Source: Stenocarpella maydis (Eukaryota; Ascomycota; Sordariomycetes; Diaporthales; Diaporthaceae). Taken from it: 64,000 nucleotides of DNA. Shown here in pieces: positions 34,488 to 45,613 of this stretch. A program made the translations under genes and the position numbers. Positions within the stretch are counted from its first letter, which is position 1; every line of letters begins with the position of its first letter. The notes below the pieces were generated by a model. That model was not told where the DNA came from, made no database searches, and saw only the letters and a program-made list of their open reading frames with translations. Where the stretch lies: contig NQMI01000044.1 of the NCBI GenBank assembly GCA_002270565.1, forward strand, positions 124,001 through 188,000, given 5' to 3'.

Positions 34488-37400
34488 ATGTCGTTCCCCA
34501 ACGCCATGGGCTCCCAGGGTGGCGGCCCCTGGGCCCAGTACCATTCCCATGCCCTTCCACCACCAGTACAACCTCCCCAGGAGGCAGAGGGCGCGCAGAT
34601 GCGGCCCATGGGACGTAAGCTCATCACTATGTCCTACCTAATACGTCCGCCCCCCCCCAGGCTTACCTTTTACTCTACAGTCAAAGTCAGCTACACCTTC
34701 GAGAGGGACCAACAAAATTGCCTAGCACGCTGGACCCCCGTCCTGCAAATACAGACAGCAGCCATCGACGAGAGGACCACGATCGGCGTTGTCGACTTGA
34801 GAGTATGCCTGCAGGCTGTTGCTCAGTGCAGCCCCGAGATCGTCAACCAGCCAGACAAAGACTACGCCGTCTACGCCTTGGACTACTCCGAGGAAGATGT
34901 CCCACTAGTCGGACAGGGAATGCTGTCGTGGGGGCTCGACCAGGCCGTGCCCAACCCTGAGCCGAAACTAGTCACCGGACGTGTCACCAAAAACACGCTC
35001 GCCATATTTGGCAACGGCGTCAAGGAGACACTCGAGGTCAAGCTAAAGCTCAACTCCGTCCCCAGAATGCAGCGGCCGCAAGCCTCTCACAACCCCGAGA
35101 TCCAACGAGGCTACGGGAGTAATCCTCCAACTCCTATGCCAACAGATACGGCCACTGAATGGTCGTCTTTCATCCAGTCGAATCCTGGGTTGGGTCGTCC
35201 AGCAAGTGGCCGTTCAGCTCCCAGTCCGAACACTGCTCCCGCAAGATTTGGAACACCAGCACAGGCGCCCAGCCCGGCTCCGGATACCCGACCAGACCAC
35301 TTCGCCCAAATTCCAGCAGCACCAACACCTCTACCCCAGAATTACACTGCGTCTCGGCCAACGGTGCCAATGCCATCGTCCGGACCGGCTCACTCATCCC
35401 AAGGCCCAGCTCCTGAAACTACCTCCTCGACCTCTACAGGCAGCGGGAATGGGGCAACCGTGCCGCCTAAAAATCCTAAGCGGTCTTCGTCAAAAGCGCC
35501 CGGCAAGAAAAAAACGGGGAACCCTAGAGGCAGGCCTCCCAAGCATCCGAGACAGGATGGCGGGGAGACGTCTGCCATTGAAGACGCAACCGACGGAGAT
35601 GAGCCCGCCAAGAAGAAACGGGCAAAGACTACAAAGGCTGATTGGCCGAAAGGAGCCGCATTGGACTCGGCTCCTGGGTCCTTGCGGGTTGCTGCTAGCA
35701 CATCAGGCTCTCTGCGCACAATGCGACCTGCCGCATCTGGGGGCAACGGAGTTGGAGGAAGCCACCTCCAGGAGGTCCCTCGCGCACCAACACCTGTACC
35801 CGGCCAAGCTCCCCCTCGTCCGCTCTCCAAATCAAAATCCCAGGCACAGTCAAGGAGGCCATCGGTGCTGGGCTATGATGGGTCCACCAGATATCAAGTT
35901 TTTGACGGGGGTATACCCGGACCTCCAGCTCAAGACGTGCGGTCGCCGTCTGAGTCCGTCGCCCAATCCCCACACCAGGTTTACACACCAGAGGAGAGCC
36001 CTGCGGACATCGGCTCTAGTCCTCCCGTGCCGAGATCAGCGCAATCCATGCGGTCTAGCCCACCGCTTTCTAGCCCTGTTCTGCCACCGATGCCAATGCC
36101 ACAACCGGATTCTGGTTTCATGAGTGGCGGATTTGACTCGATTGCGGATTACGACGACATGCCGCTGGCAACGTCGCTACCTCCGAGGTCAGAGGACCCC
36201 TGCGTTGTAGAGGCCCAACGTCCAGCCCCCCGGAATAGGCCGAGAACAGCGTCAAAGCCGGGGACTATGATTATCGAGCAAGTGTGTCCTGGACCTCCCG
36301 AGTTGCTCCCCAAGAAGAGCATCTACAAGCCCAAAGCCAACTCACACGGAAACAATAAAAAGTCTCGAGGAACCGGTACGAAGGCAGTGGCGTATCCGTT
36401 GAAGAGAGCAAATACTGAGCCAAATCTTCAACGACAGGAAACGCCCGTTGAGCCGACTGGCCCGCCGACTGGGCCGCCGTCAGTGCCTCAACTGCCTTCG
36501 GAGCTCGAGCCCGCTGAGAAGAATGCGCTGCAACCGGGCGAAGTGGTGGAGCCATCGTGCGAACCACCGCGTGGACCGTCACCCGAGCCGGCGTGTGAGC
36601 CAACCCGTGAATCCGCCACTGCGCATGGCGAGTCAAACTCGTCAGAATCCGCTCCTCTTGAGTCAATTGAAGATGCCGAGGATGAGATCTTGCGCCTACT
36701 GGATCAACCTCTAGGCGACGGCTTGCACATGGCTGGCTCAGCAGGAGAGACCCATGAGTTGGCCCCTATGTCGGAGCCGCCACAAATTCACTCTCGCCGG
36801 CCATCGACCGCCGAGGGCCCTGTCCCAGCACCCCAACCATCTGTCGCGGCAAGTGACCCGGGTCTGCCTGAGGCAGCCAATATCCCCTACTTCTCATTTG
36901 ATGAAGAGGAAGAGCAGGCCCCGATGAGCAAAAACTTCTACCGAAAGCGGTCAATCAAGGCGAAATTAGAGAAGGCAATCGAGGCCGGGCAGATGCCAAC
37001 TTTCTGTTCAAACTGCGGCGCCATCAGCACGCCGACTTGGCGCAAGGTCTTCTCGCAACACTGTGAGGGAAGTCCCGAGTTCCCTGTGTTCTCGGACAAG
37101 CCAGGTTGCATTACAGCTATTATCATCACGAAACGGGACGAGAATGAGAAGCCCCTGGAGTACCAGGTGATCAAGAAAGCCCTTGGGCCCACCGAGGACA
37201 GAGCTAAATGGAAGGAAGATGTGCTCTGTAACTGTAGGTGTTTTTACGGACTTGGCCGCGAGCAATGGACTGACGGTCAATAGCTTGTGGTATTTGGCTC
37301 AGCAAGTGTAAGACTCACCGACCCCGGGACAGGTGGGAGACCGACCCGGGCCAGCTAGGCAAACCACGCAAGAAGAACAACGGCAAACCTCGTCCTAAGA

Positions 37401-38599
37401 AGGCTAAGGCGCAGAACAAGGGAACGCCCAACTTGACGTCTGAGGCTTATTTTACCACAGATCCGATTGGTCCCGGTGATGAGGGTTCATCGCCCGAAAA
37501 TGGCGACGAGGTCATGCTGTTGCGCGGCCCAACAACCGAACCACCCAGTCGCGAGCGTGGCTCCAAGCCGCAATCGGCTGCTCCACCAGATTCTTTGTGC
37601 AATTCCGACCGTCGGGGCTCGTCCAAATCACACAACAACGACATGGCTCAGGGCTCTGCCGCCCCGGAAGATGATGATTTAGGGCGGACTCGTCGACTCT
37701 TGTTTCCCTCCCCCAAGAAGGATGGCCAGCCCAAGGTGCTTGGCGAGGTCGCCATTAATGTCGTCAAGACATCGCCGTCCTTTGAGCGGTCAAAGAAGGT
37801 GGCGATCGAGCAGGAGAACATGCATTTAGATATTGAGGGGGACCTAAAGCTCCTCACCACACCAAAGTCCGCTGTGCGTACTGCCCAAGTTGACGATGAT
37901 ATGGCGGACTTGTTCGGGACGCCTCCGCGCCCATCGACGCCTTCCCCCAAGGAGAGAAACGCCGGTCATTTCAAGACGCCTTCGCGACCGACACCAAGTC
38001 ATCGACCCATCACTAGGAGTGTGTCCAAGTCGATACGGTCGGCGCGCTCGGTCGCCAAGTCACCAGGAAGTGCCTTGCACGCTCTGCAACAAACGCCTAC
38101 CAAGACACCACGAGTGTCGAGTGCCATGAGGCTCAATGCCCAACGATACGACCTCAACTATTCAAGCCAACACCTACACGCCCATTTCTCCCTCGATAGT
38201 GACATGGCCATGTTCAGCGAAGCGCATGGTCTATCGGCGGCAACGGGCGAGTGCGACTCACCCTTCTCGTCGACGCTAAACCAGCTCTTGTCCGAGGCCC
38301 ACGACTTCACAGCGGGCTCCTCGGCACACGGCCTGGGCGACCTGGACCTGGCCAACTTGTCGAGCCTGGGCAGCGACGCGGTACTGTCGGGACACCTGGA
38401 GTCGCTCGATTTCGGCCACTTCCTGACGACCGACGGGGTGATGCCTAGCTCGCCACCGCTGATCTGCAGGAATAGCGGAGGGGCAGCACACGCGTCATTC
38501 GGGGCGGCCGCACAGGCAAGCGTAGACAGTGAGGGTGTCTCGTGGGAGAGCTTTGGGGAGGTGATGATGGCGGATGACGCGAGGCATGGCGGCGAGTGA
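34488..38599 (+). CDS. spt21: Spt21/Ams2-type GATA regulator of histone gene transcription
   Basis: Exons 34488-34614, 34681-37233 and 37284-38599 (introns of 66 and 50 bases) give 1331 residues. The Spt21/Ams2 N-terminal domain (about 40-170) is clear: LKVSYTFERDQQNCLARW, TTIGVVDLRVCLQAVAQCSP, VPLVGQGMLSW and VKETLEVKLKL. Homologues activate histone genes in S phase (Spt21) and support CENP-A loading (Ams2). An AT-hook follows at about residue 323 (RGRPPKHPR) after a basic KKKTGNPR run. The middle is Pro/Ser-rich and disordered. A GATA-type zinc finger starts at CSNCGAISTPTWRK (Cys818, Cys821). Its second half, CNSCGIWLSKCKTHRP (Cys892, Cys895), is completed only by splicing intron 2, leaving a 70-residue loop where classic GATA fingers have about 17-18. 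Reading through intron 2 would destroy the finger. The C-terminal 400 residues are Ser/Thr-rich. Confidence 0.92.
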
Positions 38600-39093
38600 G
38601 CCCCGCCCGCCGACGAGACGAGAGCTGGCGTGGTTTGCCACTACGGTGTTGCGGATATGATTGTTTTTACTGTGCTCTCTGCTTTGGCTCATCATTGCGG
38701 GAAACATTGCATTCTGTTTTGGACCAGGAGTTTAAGACTAGTGCTTGTTCTTACGGTAAAGAAACTTTGGCCTACAGGGCGGTTGGGAGCGAGGAAGGGT
38801 CGTGCACTCCATGAAAGGACCAGTCGTATCCCGATGCAGCATGTCGCTAGCGTACATTAATTAGCGACGGAACTTGGAACATGTACTAGACTACTACGTT
38901 CACAAAACCTTTTTTTCTTAAGGAATGATGCTGTTGTTATGGTCACGTTTCTCTGATTTATTTTCTCTCGGGATAGGCTGGGAAAACCAGAAACAAAGCA
39001 CGGCACGGAGGGCACATGCTGAGTAGCCTGGACACATGGTGTCATGCCAAAATAACGACCAAAAAGCAGTCATGTTTCGTTCACGGCTGGATA
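38600..39093. other. Intergenic region
   Basis: 3' flank of the Spt21/Ams2 gene and downstream flank of the convergent minus-strand genes. I see nothing in it. Confidence 0.5.
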
Positions 39094-39552
39094 TCATGAC
39101 TCATCACCGGGGAGTGCCTTGTCCGAGTCCACAGCAGCACGAGCAACACGCCACCGCCCAGAGTCATCATCCATGACCAGCCTGGCGTATCGCCTCCCCA
39201 CGCGGGTCGTGATGCCACTGAAAATGGACTCCAAGAGCTCCGGCGGCAGTCTACTAGCCATGCTCGTCCTAAACCTGCCGGTGGCTCCTCTCGACATCCG
39301 CATCGTGCTGTCGAGGTTCCCGTGAGGTCGGTCCGTTAAATTCAAAATCATATCGTCCACTCGGACGATGGCTGCAACAGGCTCCTGGGGGCCCTGGTGG
39401 GGATGTACTGGCGGCGGCAGCGGCGACGGCCGAGGGCCCACCTCTCGGCCGAGGTCAAGCTTGCTCAGGTCGCCCTCGAGGCTATTAGTTCCGGCATACC
39501 CGCTCACCGTCTGGTCGCGAACCCGAGGCGGGCGAAGCTGACACCGGGACAC
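39094..39552 (-). CDS. Uncertain open frame downstream of rfa3
   Basis: A minus-strand frame is open for 152 codons. The first codon at 39552 is GTG; the first ATG (39351) would give 85 residues beginning MILNLTDRPHGNLDS. It contains RLPPELLESIFSGITTRVGR and ends DKALPGDES. Composition is protein-like, but I recognise no family. It could be a small gene, a 3' exon of another transcript or a chance frame. Confidence 0.25.
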   Translation of the reverse strand: MSRCQLRPPRVRDQTVSGYAGTNSLEGDLSKLDLGREVGPRPSPLPPPVHPHQGPQEPVAAIVRVDDMILNLTDRPHGNLDSTMRMSRGATGRFRTSMASRLPPELLESIFSGITTRVGRRYARLVMDDDSGRWRVARAAVDSDKALPGDES

Positions 39553-39618
39553 TGAGTCAGAAGGCCCGACCGAGACGAGCCCTTGGCTGTTGCTGCTGTT
39601 GCTACTACTACTTGGAAG

Positions 39619-39726
39619 TCATTGGGCGCCGCCGCCGAAGAGCTCGGGTTGTTTCTGGGAGATCTCCACGACGTGCTGGTAGACGGTCAGGTCTGTTGTT
39701 GGTTTAAATTTGACGTCAGCACGGCC

Positions 39727-39812
<86 letters not shown>

Positions 39813-40356
39813 GGGAAGGCTATCACGTGACAAGTCGATGGTTGAGGCCTGCTTGGCATGCATGGCCTGCCTGATGGGGAAGACGGGGATGGATCGCCAC
39901 GTCCGGCAGGTCTGGCTCAGGAGGGAGGTAAGGGAGAGCTCAAGGAGGCGGGGACGTACCGACGCCTGCACCAAGATCCAGCGAACTTAACACGCGGATG
40001 GACAGATCTGGATTGACCTTGCCGATGATCTGTACCGCGTTGCCGTTGGAAAGGTGGGCTTCCTATGGAGGCGGGGATATGACACATCAGTTTACTTTGG
40101 CACGAGCACAAACAAGTTGGGGAGGGCCACACGAAACTCGCAGGAGCGGAATACGGGATTCGGAGGATGGGGCGGCAGGGAAGGGTGGAAGGGGATCGTC
40201 ACATACACGATTCAAGTGCGCGGTGATGTTGCCGTCGGCGTCGATGACGGCGGCCTCCCCGCGAAGCTGGACGACGCGGCCGACGACCATGACATTGCGG
40301 CCCTGGTACGAGTCGAGGTATGGCGCGGTGATGCGAGGTGTCGGCTGGGACTCCAT
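39619..40356 (-). CDS. rfa3: Replication protein A subunit 3 (RPA14/Rfa3)
   Basis: On the minus strand, exons 40356-40207, 40062-39960 and 39692-39619 give 108 residues, normal for this smallest RPA subunit. RPA coats single-stranded DNA in replication and repair; Rfa3 is an OB-fold core-trimer subunit. The start MESQPTPRITAPYLDSYQGR and VMVVGRVVQLRGEAAVIDAD are followed by GNITAHLNR, joined across intron 1 to EAHLSNGNAVQIIGKVNPDL and SIRVLSSLDLG. Exon 3 adds the C-terminal trimerisation helix DLTVYQHVVEISQKQPELF. Intron 1 is 144 bases. Intron 2 (39959-39693) is 267 bases, unusually long for this genome because it contains an 85-base GAT repeat. An upstream in-frame Met exists, but the conserved start is 40356. 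Confidence 0.9.
39728..39812. repeat. GAT trinucleotide repeat (about 28 copies) inside rfa3 intron 2
   Basis: An uninterrupted run of GAT on the + strand (ATC on the transcribed strand) spanning 85 bases, wholly within the predicted second intron of rfa3. It creates His-rich and Met/Asp-rich chance frames. Perfect repetition suggests it is hypervariable. Confidence 0.95.
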
Positions 40357-42655
40357 GGGTGACAGCTTGACTAGGCGTTGGATGTTTGCTTGGGCCGCCC
40401 AGGGATGATGGGCCGAGAGGGTCGAGGACGAGGTGCACAGGCTGACAGACCAGGCCGAGAGGCAGACTAGAAAGGCGCGTACCAAATGCTCGCTCCACGT
40501 TGGGTTGACCGTGCTTGCTTGGCCGTATCAGAGCCGGCTGTTTGTTTTCTGCAGGTTTTATGACCTCCCGATGATGGACGGCTAATGGGAGAAGGCAGAG
40601 GGCGCAGAAGGGGACGCTACATGTCCAAGCCAAGCAGGGCAGGGCCTAATACTTGGCCCCACCAAAATGAATGGCGCGTTTTTCGGCTGCGGCTGCGGGG
40701 TCAACTCTGGTGACCCACCAGCCTTGGACCCGCAGCAGTCGTGTCAGGGCCAAAGGTCCGACCCGCGATTGCAGGCAAGCAGTGCGCTCTCTCACCTCTC
40801 TCTCTGGGAAGCCCTCGTGAGTGTCCCTTGCTGTCGGGTTGTCTGGCTGGTATGGGGACGCCGGTTTGCATGCAATTGGCTAGCTAGGACACGCTTGTGA
40901 CTGAGTATTGCTACCGAATATCTGCTGAGAAGCTGTCAAGCAGAGTTGCCTGCCCTGATGACGGTGTTGGGTGGGTTCGTGCTTGACCGGGTGTCCCAGG
41001 GGTCAGAAGAGACACCAGGAACCAGTGGGAGTCTTTTTTTTTCTGTCGTTTTTTTCCTCTTCGCTCACTTTTGCCACCTCGGTACGCACCAACCATGTGC
41101 AGGGAATAACGACATGCTATCACCATAGCCTGCTTACAAGCACTTTCATATGTATATGCCAAACACTGATATATGTGTAATGCAGCCTCGCCCACCCAAT
41201 GCAGTACCGATAGGACAACAATCTTGTCAGCCCTTCCGCGCCCCCCCCCCCCACACCTTGCAAAAGACGTCATCATGCGCGGCGCCGCTCATGGCGAGCT
41301 GTTACGTCATGTCACGGTTATGGACAAGTCATGAAATGCATACTCCGGTTCCGTGCGACAGGCAATAACTACGCTCATGTCGCCACACATTATTGTCCCG
41401 GTTAATGAATAAATTGTATAGCAGTTGGCAGGCTACTGTAGGTTAAACAATAGCTGGCACGCAAGAAGAGGACGGAAAGCGGCCGCTTGGAGGCAATGCT
41501 AGTGTGGCGTAGTTGCCAAGATGTGGCAAAAAAAAAAAAAGGAAAGGAGAGAGGTCCTTGACTGGCCCAAAAAAAAACCATGGGATTTTTTCAATTCCCA
41601 TGATACATTTCTCTGGGGTATTCTGGTTGGGCCGTTATAGTGTCGTGTACCTGGTCTGGCAGGCGGGGTGCAGGGCTGGCCGGGAGCCGGGAGTTAAACT
41701 TTTATACTTTCGCTTGACGGGCCGTCATGCAATGCGAATGGGCTGCCCTGATATACTAAGTACTCCGTATATAGTATAGTACCTGGTGGCCCTGACGATG
41801 CAAGCACCCACAACAACCCCATATCAATTCACTTGATGATGCCCCAGCGCCCCAGTGCCCTCAGGTCAGGCGTGCGAGGCAGTACAAGCCAGCAGTTGTC
41901 GTCCGCGATCTCGATCAAACCAACGCCCAAAAGCCAATCGAGCGAGCTGTCCGTCGTGCAACGCTAGGCTGCAGGAGGTACGCAGGTACAAGACGTCCAA
42001 TCCCTGCGAGGGGGCCTGGGCCACCGGTGAGCTGGAGCACCGCCAGGAGCATTTGGTCCGGAGCTGCCAGGAAAGTTGGAAGGCGGCTGGGGACACTGGG
42101 CAGATTGGAGGGAGGCTGCTCCCGATCGGGAACGCTTCCTTGACCTGCAGAGTGTCTGGTCGGCAGGGTAGGCCGGCAAGACCCCGTCCAGTCCAATCAG
42201 CCATGCATGCATGCTGCAGCCAGTGCAACCACCACATTCCCAAGGACAGGGCGAATTTTGTTATTGTCAGCTGCTAGGCGTGGACTTGTACTTGTTAGTG
42301 GGGGGCCGTCCCTCAGTGAGGTTCGCATGCATTTACATAGTAGCTTCCGCTTGGACTGCCTGGTGACAAAGGCTCCCCAAGGGCAGGCTGGCTGGATATG
42401 CCAGGAACCATATAACAACATTGAAGGGGCGAGCAACATGAGTGTGCCTGCCTGCGAAGACCATGTACTCCCAAGGTACCTCCCCACCCTAGGTCCGTTG
42501 GCCTGGGCAGTACCGTGTGCGAGTGTGTGTGCATGTGCGGGTGTGTGTAGAGCACGGTTACTGAACGCGCCTCAACGGAAGCTCCAAGCTTTGGACGCCT
42601 TCTGGACCCCGCCTGTGGGCCGAGTGGGACCCGTGGTAGGTTCGAGAGGGACAAG

Positions 42656-42690
42656 GAGAGAGAGGGAGAGAGAGAGAGAGAGAGAGAGAC
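42656..42690. repeat. GA dinucleotide microsatellite
   Basis: A near-perfect GAGAGA tract, preceded by GGAGAGAGAGGG and followed by an A run. Confidence 0.85.
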
Positions 42691-42953
42691 AAAAAAAAAG
42701 GGCAGAGGGTGTCCCATCCTGCTTTGGGAAGTTGGGATCAGAGCTTCATACAGGCACACACACAACACACACACACTCGCATCTCTCACACACATGCAAG
42801 ACGCCTGCAGCGGTCCACTTTTGCCTTCCTCGCCCCTGTCCCTGCAACTTCGGGCCCCCGGCCTCTGTTGTTGAAACCGCATCCCCATCCCCATCAGTCT
42901 GGACGGGCAGCTTTGAATAAAGATCCTGCCGACCTGGCCGACCTGGCCGACCT

Positions 42954-42988
42954 GGGAGCTGGGAGCTGGGAGCTGGGAGCTGGGAGCT
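42954..42988. repeat. GGGAGCT tandem repeat, potential G-quadruplex
   Basis: Five perfect 7-base GGGAGCT units. Five GGG tracts separated by four-base AGCT loops meet the usual intramolecular G-quadruplex pattern on the + strand. Immediately upstream lies a short GACCTGGCC repeat (42931-42953). Confidence 0.85.
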
Positions 42989-44400
42989 GAGAGGGGAGCT
43001 GCTTGGTAATAACCAACCTGAGCAGTCCGTACATACCTTGCCTGCCACACCCACACCTACGTACACCCACATGCACACATACATACAACACACATAACAT
43101 ACATGTATACACACATCTGACTAGCACAACAAAGATCCCACTTTACCTCCTCGCCCCCTTCTCAGGTTCCAAACACACAGTCTGCATCATAGGATACTGC
43201 TCGGTACTTGACATCCAAATACGTTGCCCATATTCTCGGGCCTCCCTTGGAACACTGAGTGGCCATCCCGCAACCTACTTTACTTTTACTTACCTACCTC
43301 GTGTGCTCTTGAAATGCAGCCAAGCTCTGCGCACATGCCCATCTAGACTCGTCTCTGCTCTTCCTCCGTCTCCATCTCCGTCCCATCATACATGTCCATT
43401 GACTTACCCCGTCACCAAGTCACGCTGCCATACTATTTACCAGCCAGCCAAACCGCGCCCGCTCCGTACCAAGTCTGTTTGCAAGACGCTTCCACCCACC
43501 CTGCCACCCACCGCACCGCTACAGCAGCAGCAGCAATAACATCGACACGATACCAACAGTCTGACACTTCCCCTTTTCCCCTTCAGCCTGCCTGGGTTCT
43601 ACTGCGATAACCGTCGCCCACCCAGTCGTGCCTTCCCCTGCCGTGCGGACCTGTTCGCTCCTTCCCATCCGTCTTAACGTTAGCTCCCGGAGCTTTTGGT
43701 CCTGACTCCCGGCCTGCGACTGCTCTTTGGAAGGGGGGGCAAATCACCCATCGCCGTACATCCCACAAAACAATCCGCCTTGACCAGCCGCAATACGGCA
43801 CACTCACTCTCCTGCCGGACAATTCGTGGACCCGTTTCGCAGCCCGCACACGCGTTTGTCCAAGTCGCCGACGATCAACGCCAGCCCTCGCTCTGCGGTC
43901 CTCCTAACCTGGTTCTGCTCGTCCACCATCCCTGTGCAGCACGCAACCCATTTCTGGCCGGCGCCCTAGCTTTCTCTTGGATCACGTCGTTGGGGAGACG
44001 CCGAGCTCCCATCGAGCTTTGTGGGGCGCATTCCCGCCCGACATTGGTGCAGGCCACTCAACCCGCTGACCGACCACGGCAGCTCCCTCTAACCTGCATC
44101 CATTACATTCCGTCTCTCTTCTGATCGCCCTTCCCCTCTTGAAAGCAGTCCCCATCTCGTCCTTGAAGAGTTCGTGGCTGGGCACCTCCGCTGGAAACAG
44201 CCCCAGTTCCATTTGTGGAATCTCCCCGGACACAACAGGCCGTTGTTTGGTCATTCCAACGTCATTTTTGCGGCCTCTCAGATCAGTCTTCTGTGGTTTG
44301 GTTGCAAGTCTCCGCGGCAGCCCCTCCGGGATACTTTTCCGTCGACAGCTTGACACGGTTCATGACATCCACCTGCCCGGCCTGCCCGTCCACTCCACCC

Positions 44401-44407
44401 TATAAAA
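44401..44407 (+). promoter_or_regulatory. TATA-box candidate of the bZIP gene
   Basis: TATAAAA about 135 bases before the ATG at 44542, after CCACCC. If used, the leader is short; if transcription starts further upstream, this site lies within the C/T-rich leader. Confidence 0.4.
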
Positions 44408-44541
44408 CCCCAGTATCGGCAGTCCAGTCTGCTGACCGGGGAGAAACTCCTTGACTCGCCCGCCGGTCTCCCGGGAGGCAAGACAAGGCTTTCAAGATCG
44501 CCCCAGGCGAGAACTTGGCTGCCAAGGCCCCCACGTGCGGC

Positions 44542-45613
44542 ATGGAAGACCCATCTCACTTTCCCGGTGAATTCGTCGACTTCCACGGCATCGACCCGTA
44601 CCCCGACACCCTCGAAGACGAGGTTATTGTGGCATCCACAGAGCCCCAGACCACTTCACACCAATCCTACTCGTCAATGAACCTTTCCGCCATCCCAAGC
44701 CCACGGTCTTCGTTGGGCCCGTCTCCCGTGATGCCTTTTCAGACCCTTTCGTACAGCGACCAGGTTTGCGACCCAAGCCTCCTGGCGAACAAGGGAGCGA
44801 TATCAACACAAAGCAAGGTTTCGGAGCCCTTGACACCCGCCTCATTCGGGGAGCGAGGGTCAGTAAGCACCAACTCGAGCTCCAATTCCATCCCTTTGCT
44901 TCGCGAATCCCACACAATGCCATCGGCACAGAAGCCCTCGGCTCAAGGCTCTGAGCCTGCAAAGAAACGGGCCCGGCAGAAGCAGTTCAAATCCGTCAAA
45001 CAAGAATCGGACGAGGAGGAGGACGGGTCGACGGAGAAGCGGAACAAGTTTCTTGAAAAAAACCGGATCGCTGCCAGTAAATGCCGCGAGAAAAAAAAGA
45101 AATGGGTGCATGAGCTGGAATATAACAAATCGCAACTGGAGCGCCACAACATGGAGCTCCGCTTGGAGCACCGTGGCTTGGTCAATGAGCTCAACCAGAC
45201 CAAGAGCATGCTCATGAGCCACGCGGACTGCAATGACCCCAACATCACAGAGTGGTTGAGCAACCAAGCACGGAGAATTGTGCAGACCACTGGTCCCAGC
45301 ATGTTCTCCATGCCGAATCCCCTTTCCGCGTACCCAACCCCAAGCCACCACCGGAATGGCAGCAACGTTTCTACAAACCCCTTGATGGATTTTGACCCTA
45401 CTCCGCGCCGGGCGAGCACGCCCTATTCGAGGGGTGAGTATTCAATGACAGGATGAAGCAGAAATAACCCTCGGTTCCTAATTCAGAACAGGCCACTCCT
45501 CGATCGACGCGACACCTCCAATAGATCCTGCATTACCTCTGTCGTCTGTCTCGCCCAAAGTCAAGGAGGAGTCCATGATCAACCTCGGTCATATGGGCTG
45601 GGGAAACGAGTGA
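44542..45613 (+). CDS. bZIP transcription factor, ATF/CREB family
   Basis: Exons 44542-45433 and 45492-45613 (58-base intron) give 337 residues. The basic region NRIAASKCREKKKKWVHELE starts at residue 174 with the ATF/CREB-type signature NxxAAxxCR. It is followed by a leucine zipper (LEYNKSQLERHNMELRLEHR, GLVNELNQTKSML). The N-terminal half is Ser/Pro-rich with SP sites, as in stress-kinase-regulated ATFs, and a KKRARQKQ patch gives a nuclear signal. Two acceptors lie five bases apart. The second (AACAG at 45487-45491) keeps a long conserved-looking tail ending INLGHMGWGNE; the first gives a short tail. The ATG at 44542 (MEDPSHFPGEF) is the first in frame. It resembles Atf21-like fungal factors, but I do not assign a named orthologue. 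Confidence 0.9.

Larger units (their letters stand above)
40357..44541. other. Long intergenic region upstream of rfa3 and the bZIP gene
   Basis: 4.2 kb between divergent genes. I checked for hidden multi-exon genes and found none I can support. It contains a C run near 41241, a TACTCCGTA 9-mer at 41761, a GA microsatellite (about 42656-42690), the GGGAGCT repeat at 42954, CA-rich stretches near 42755-42795 and 43040-43110, and then a C/T-rich tract of over 1 kb reaching the bZIP ATG that looks like a long leader. Confidence 0.5.
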
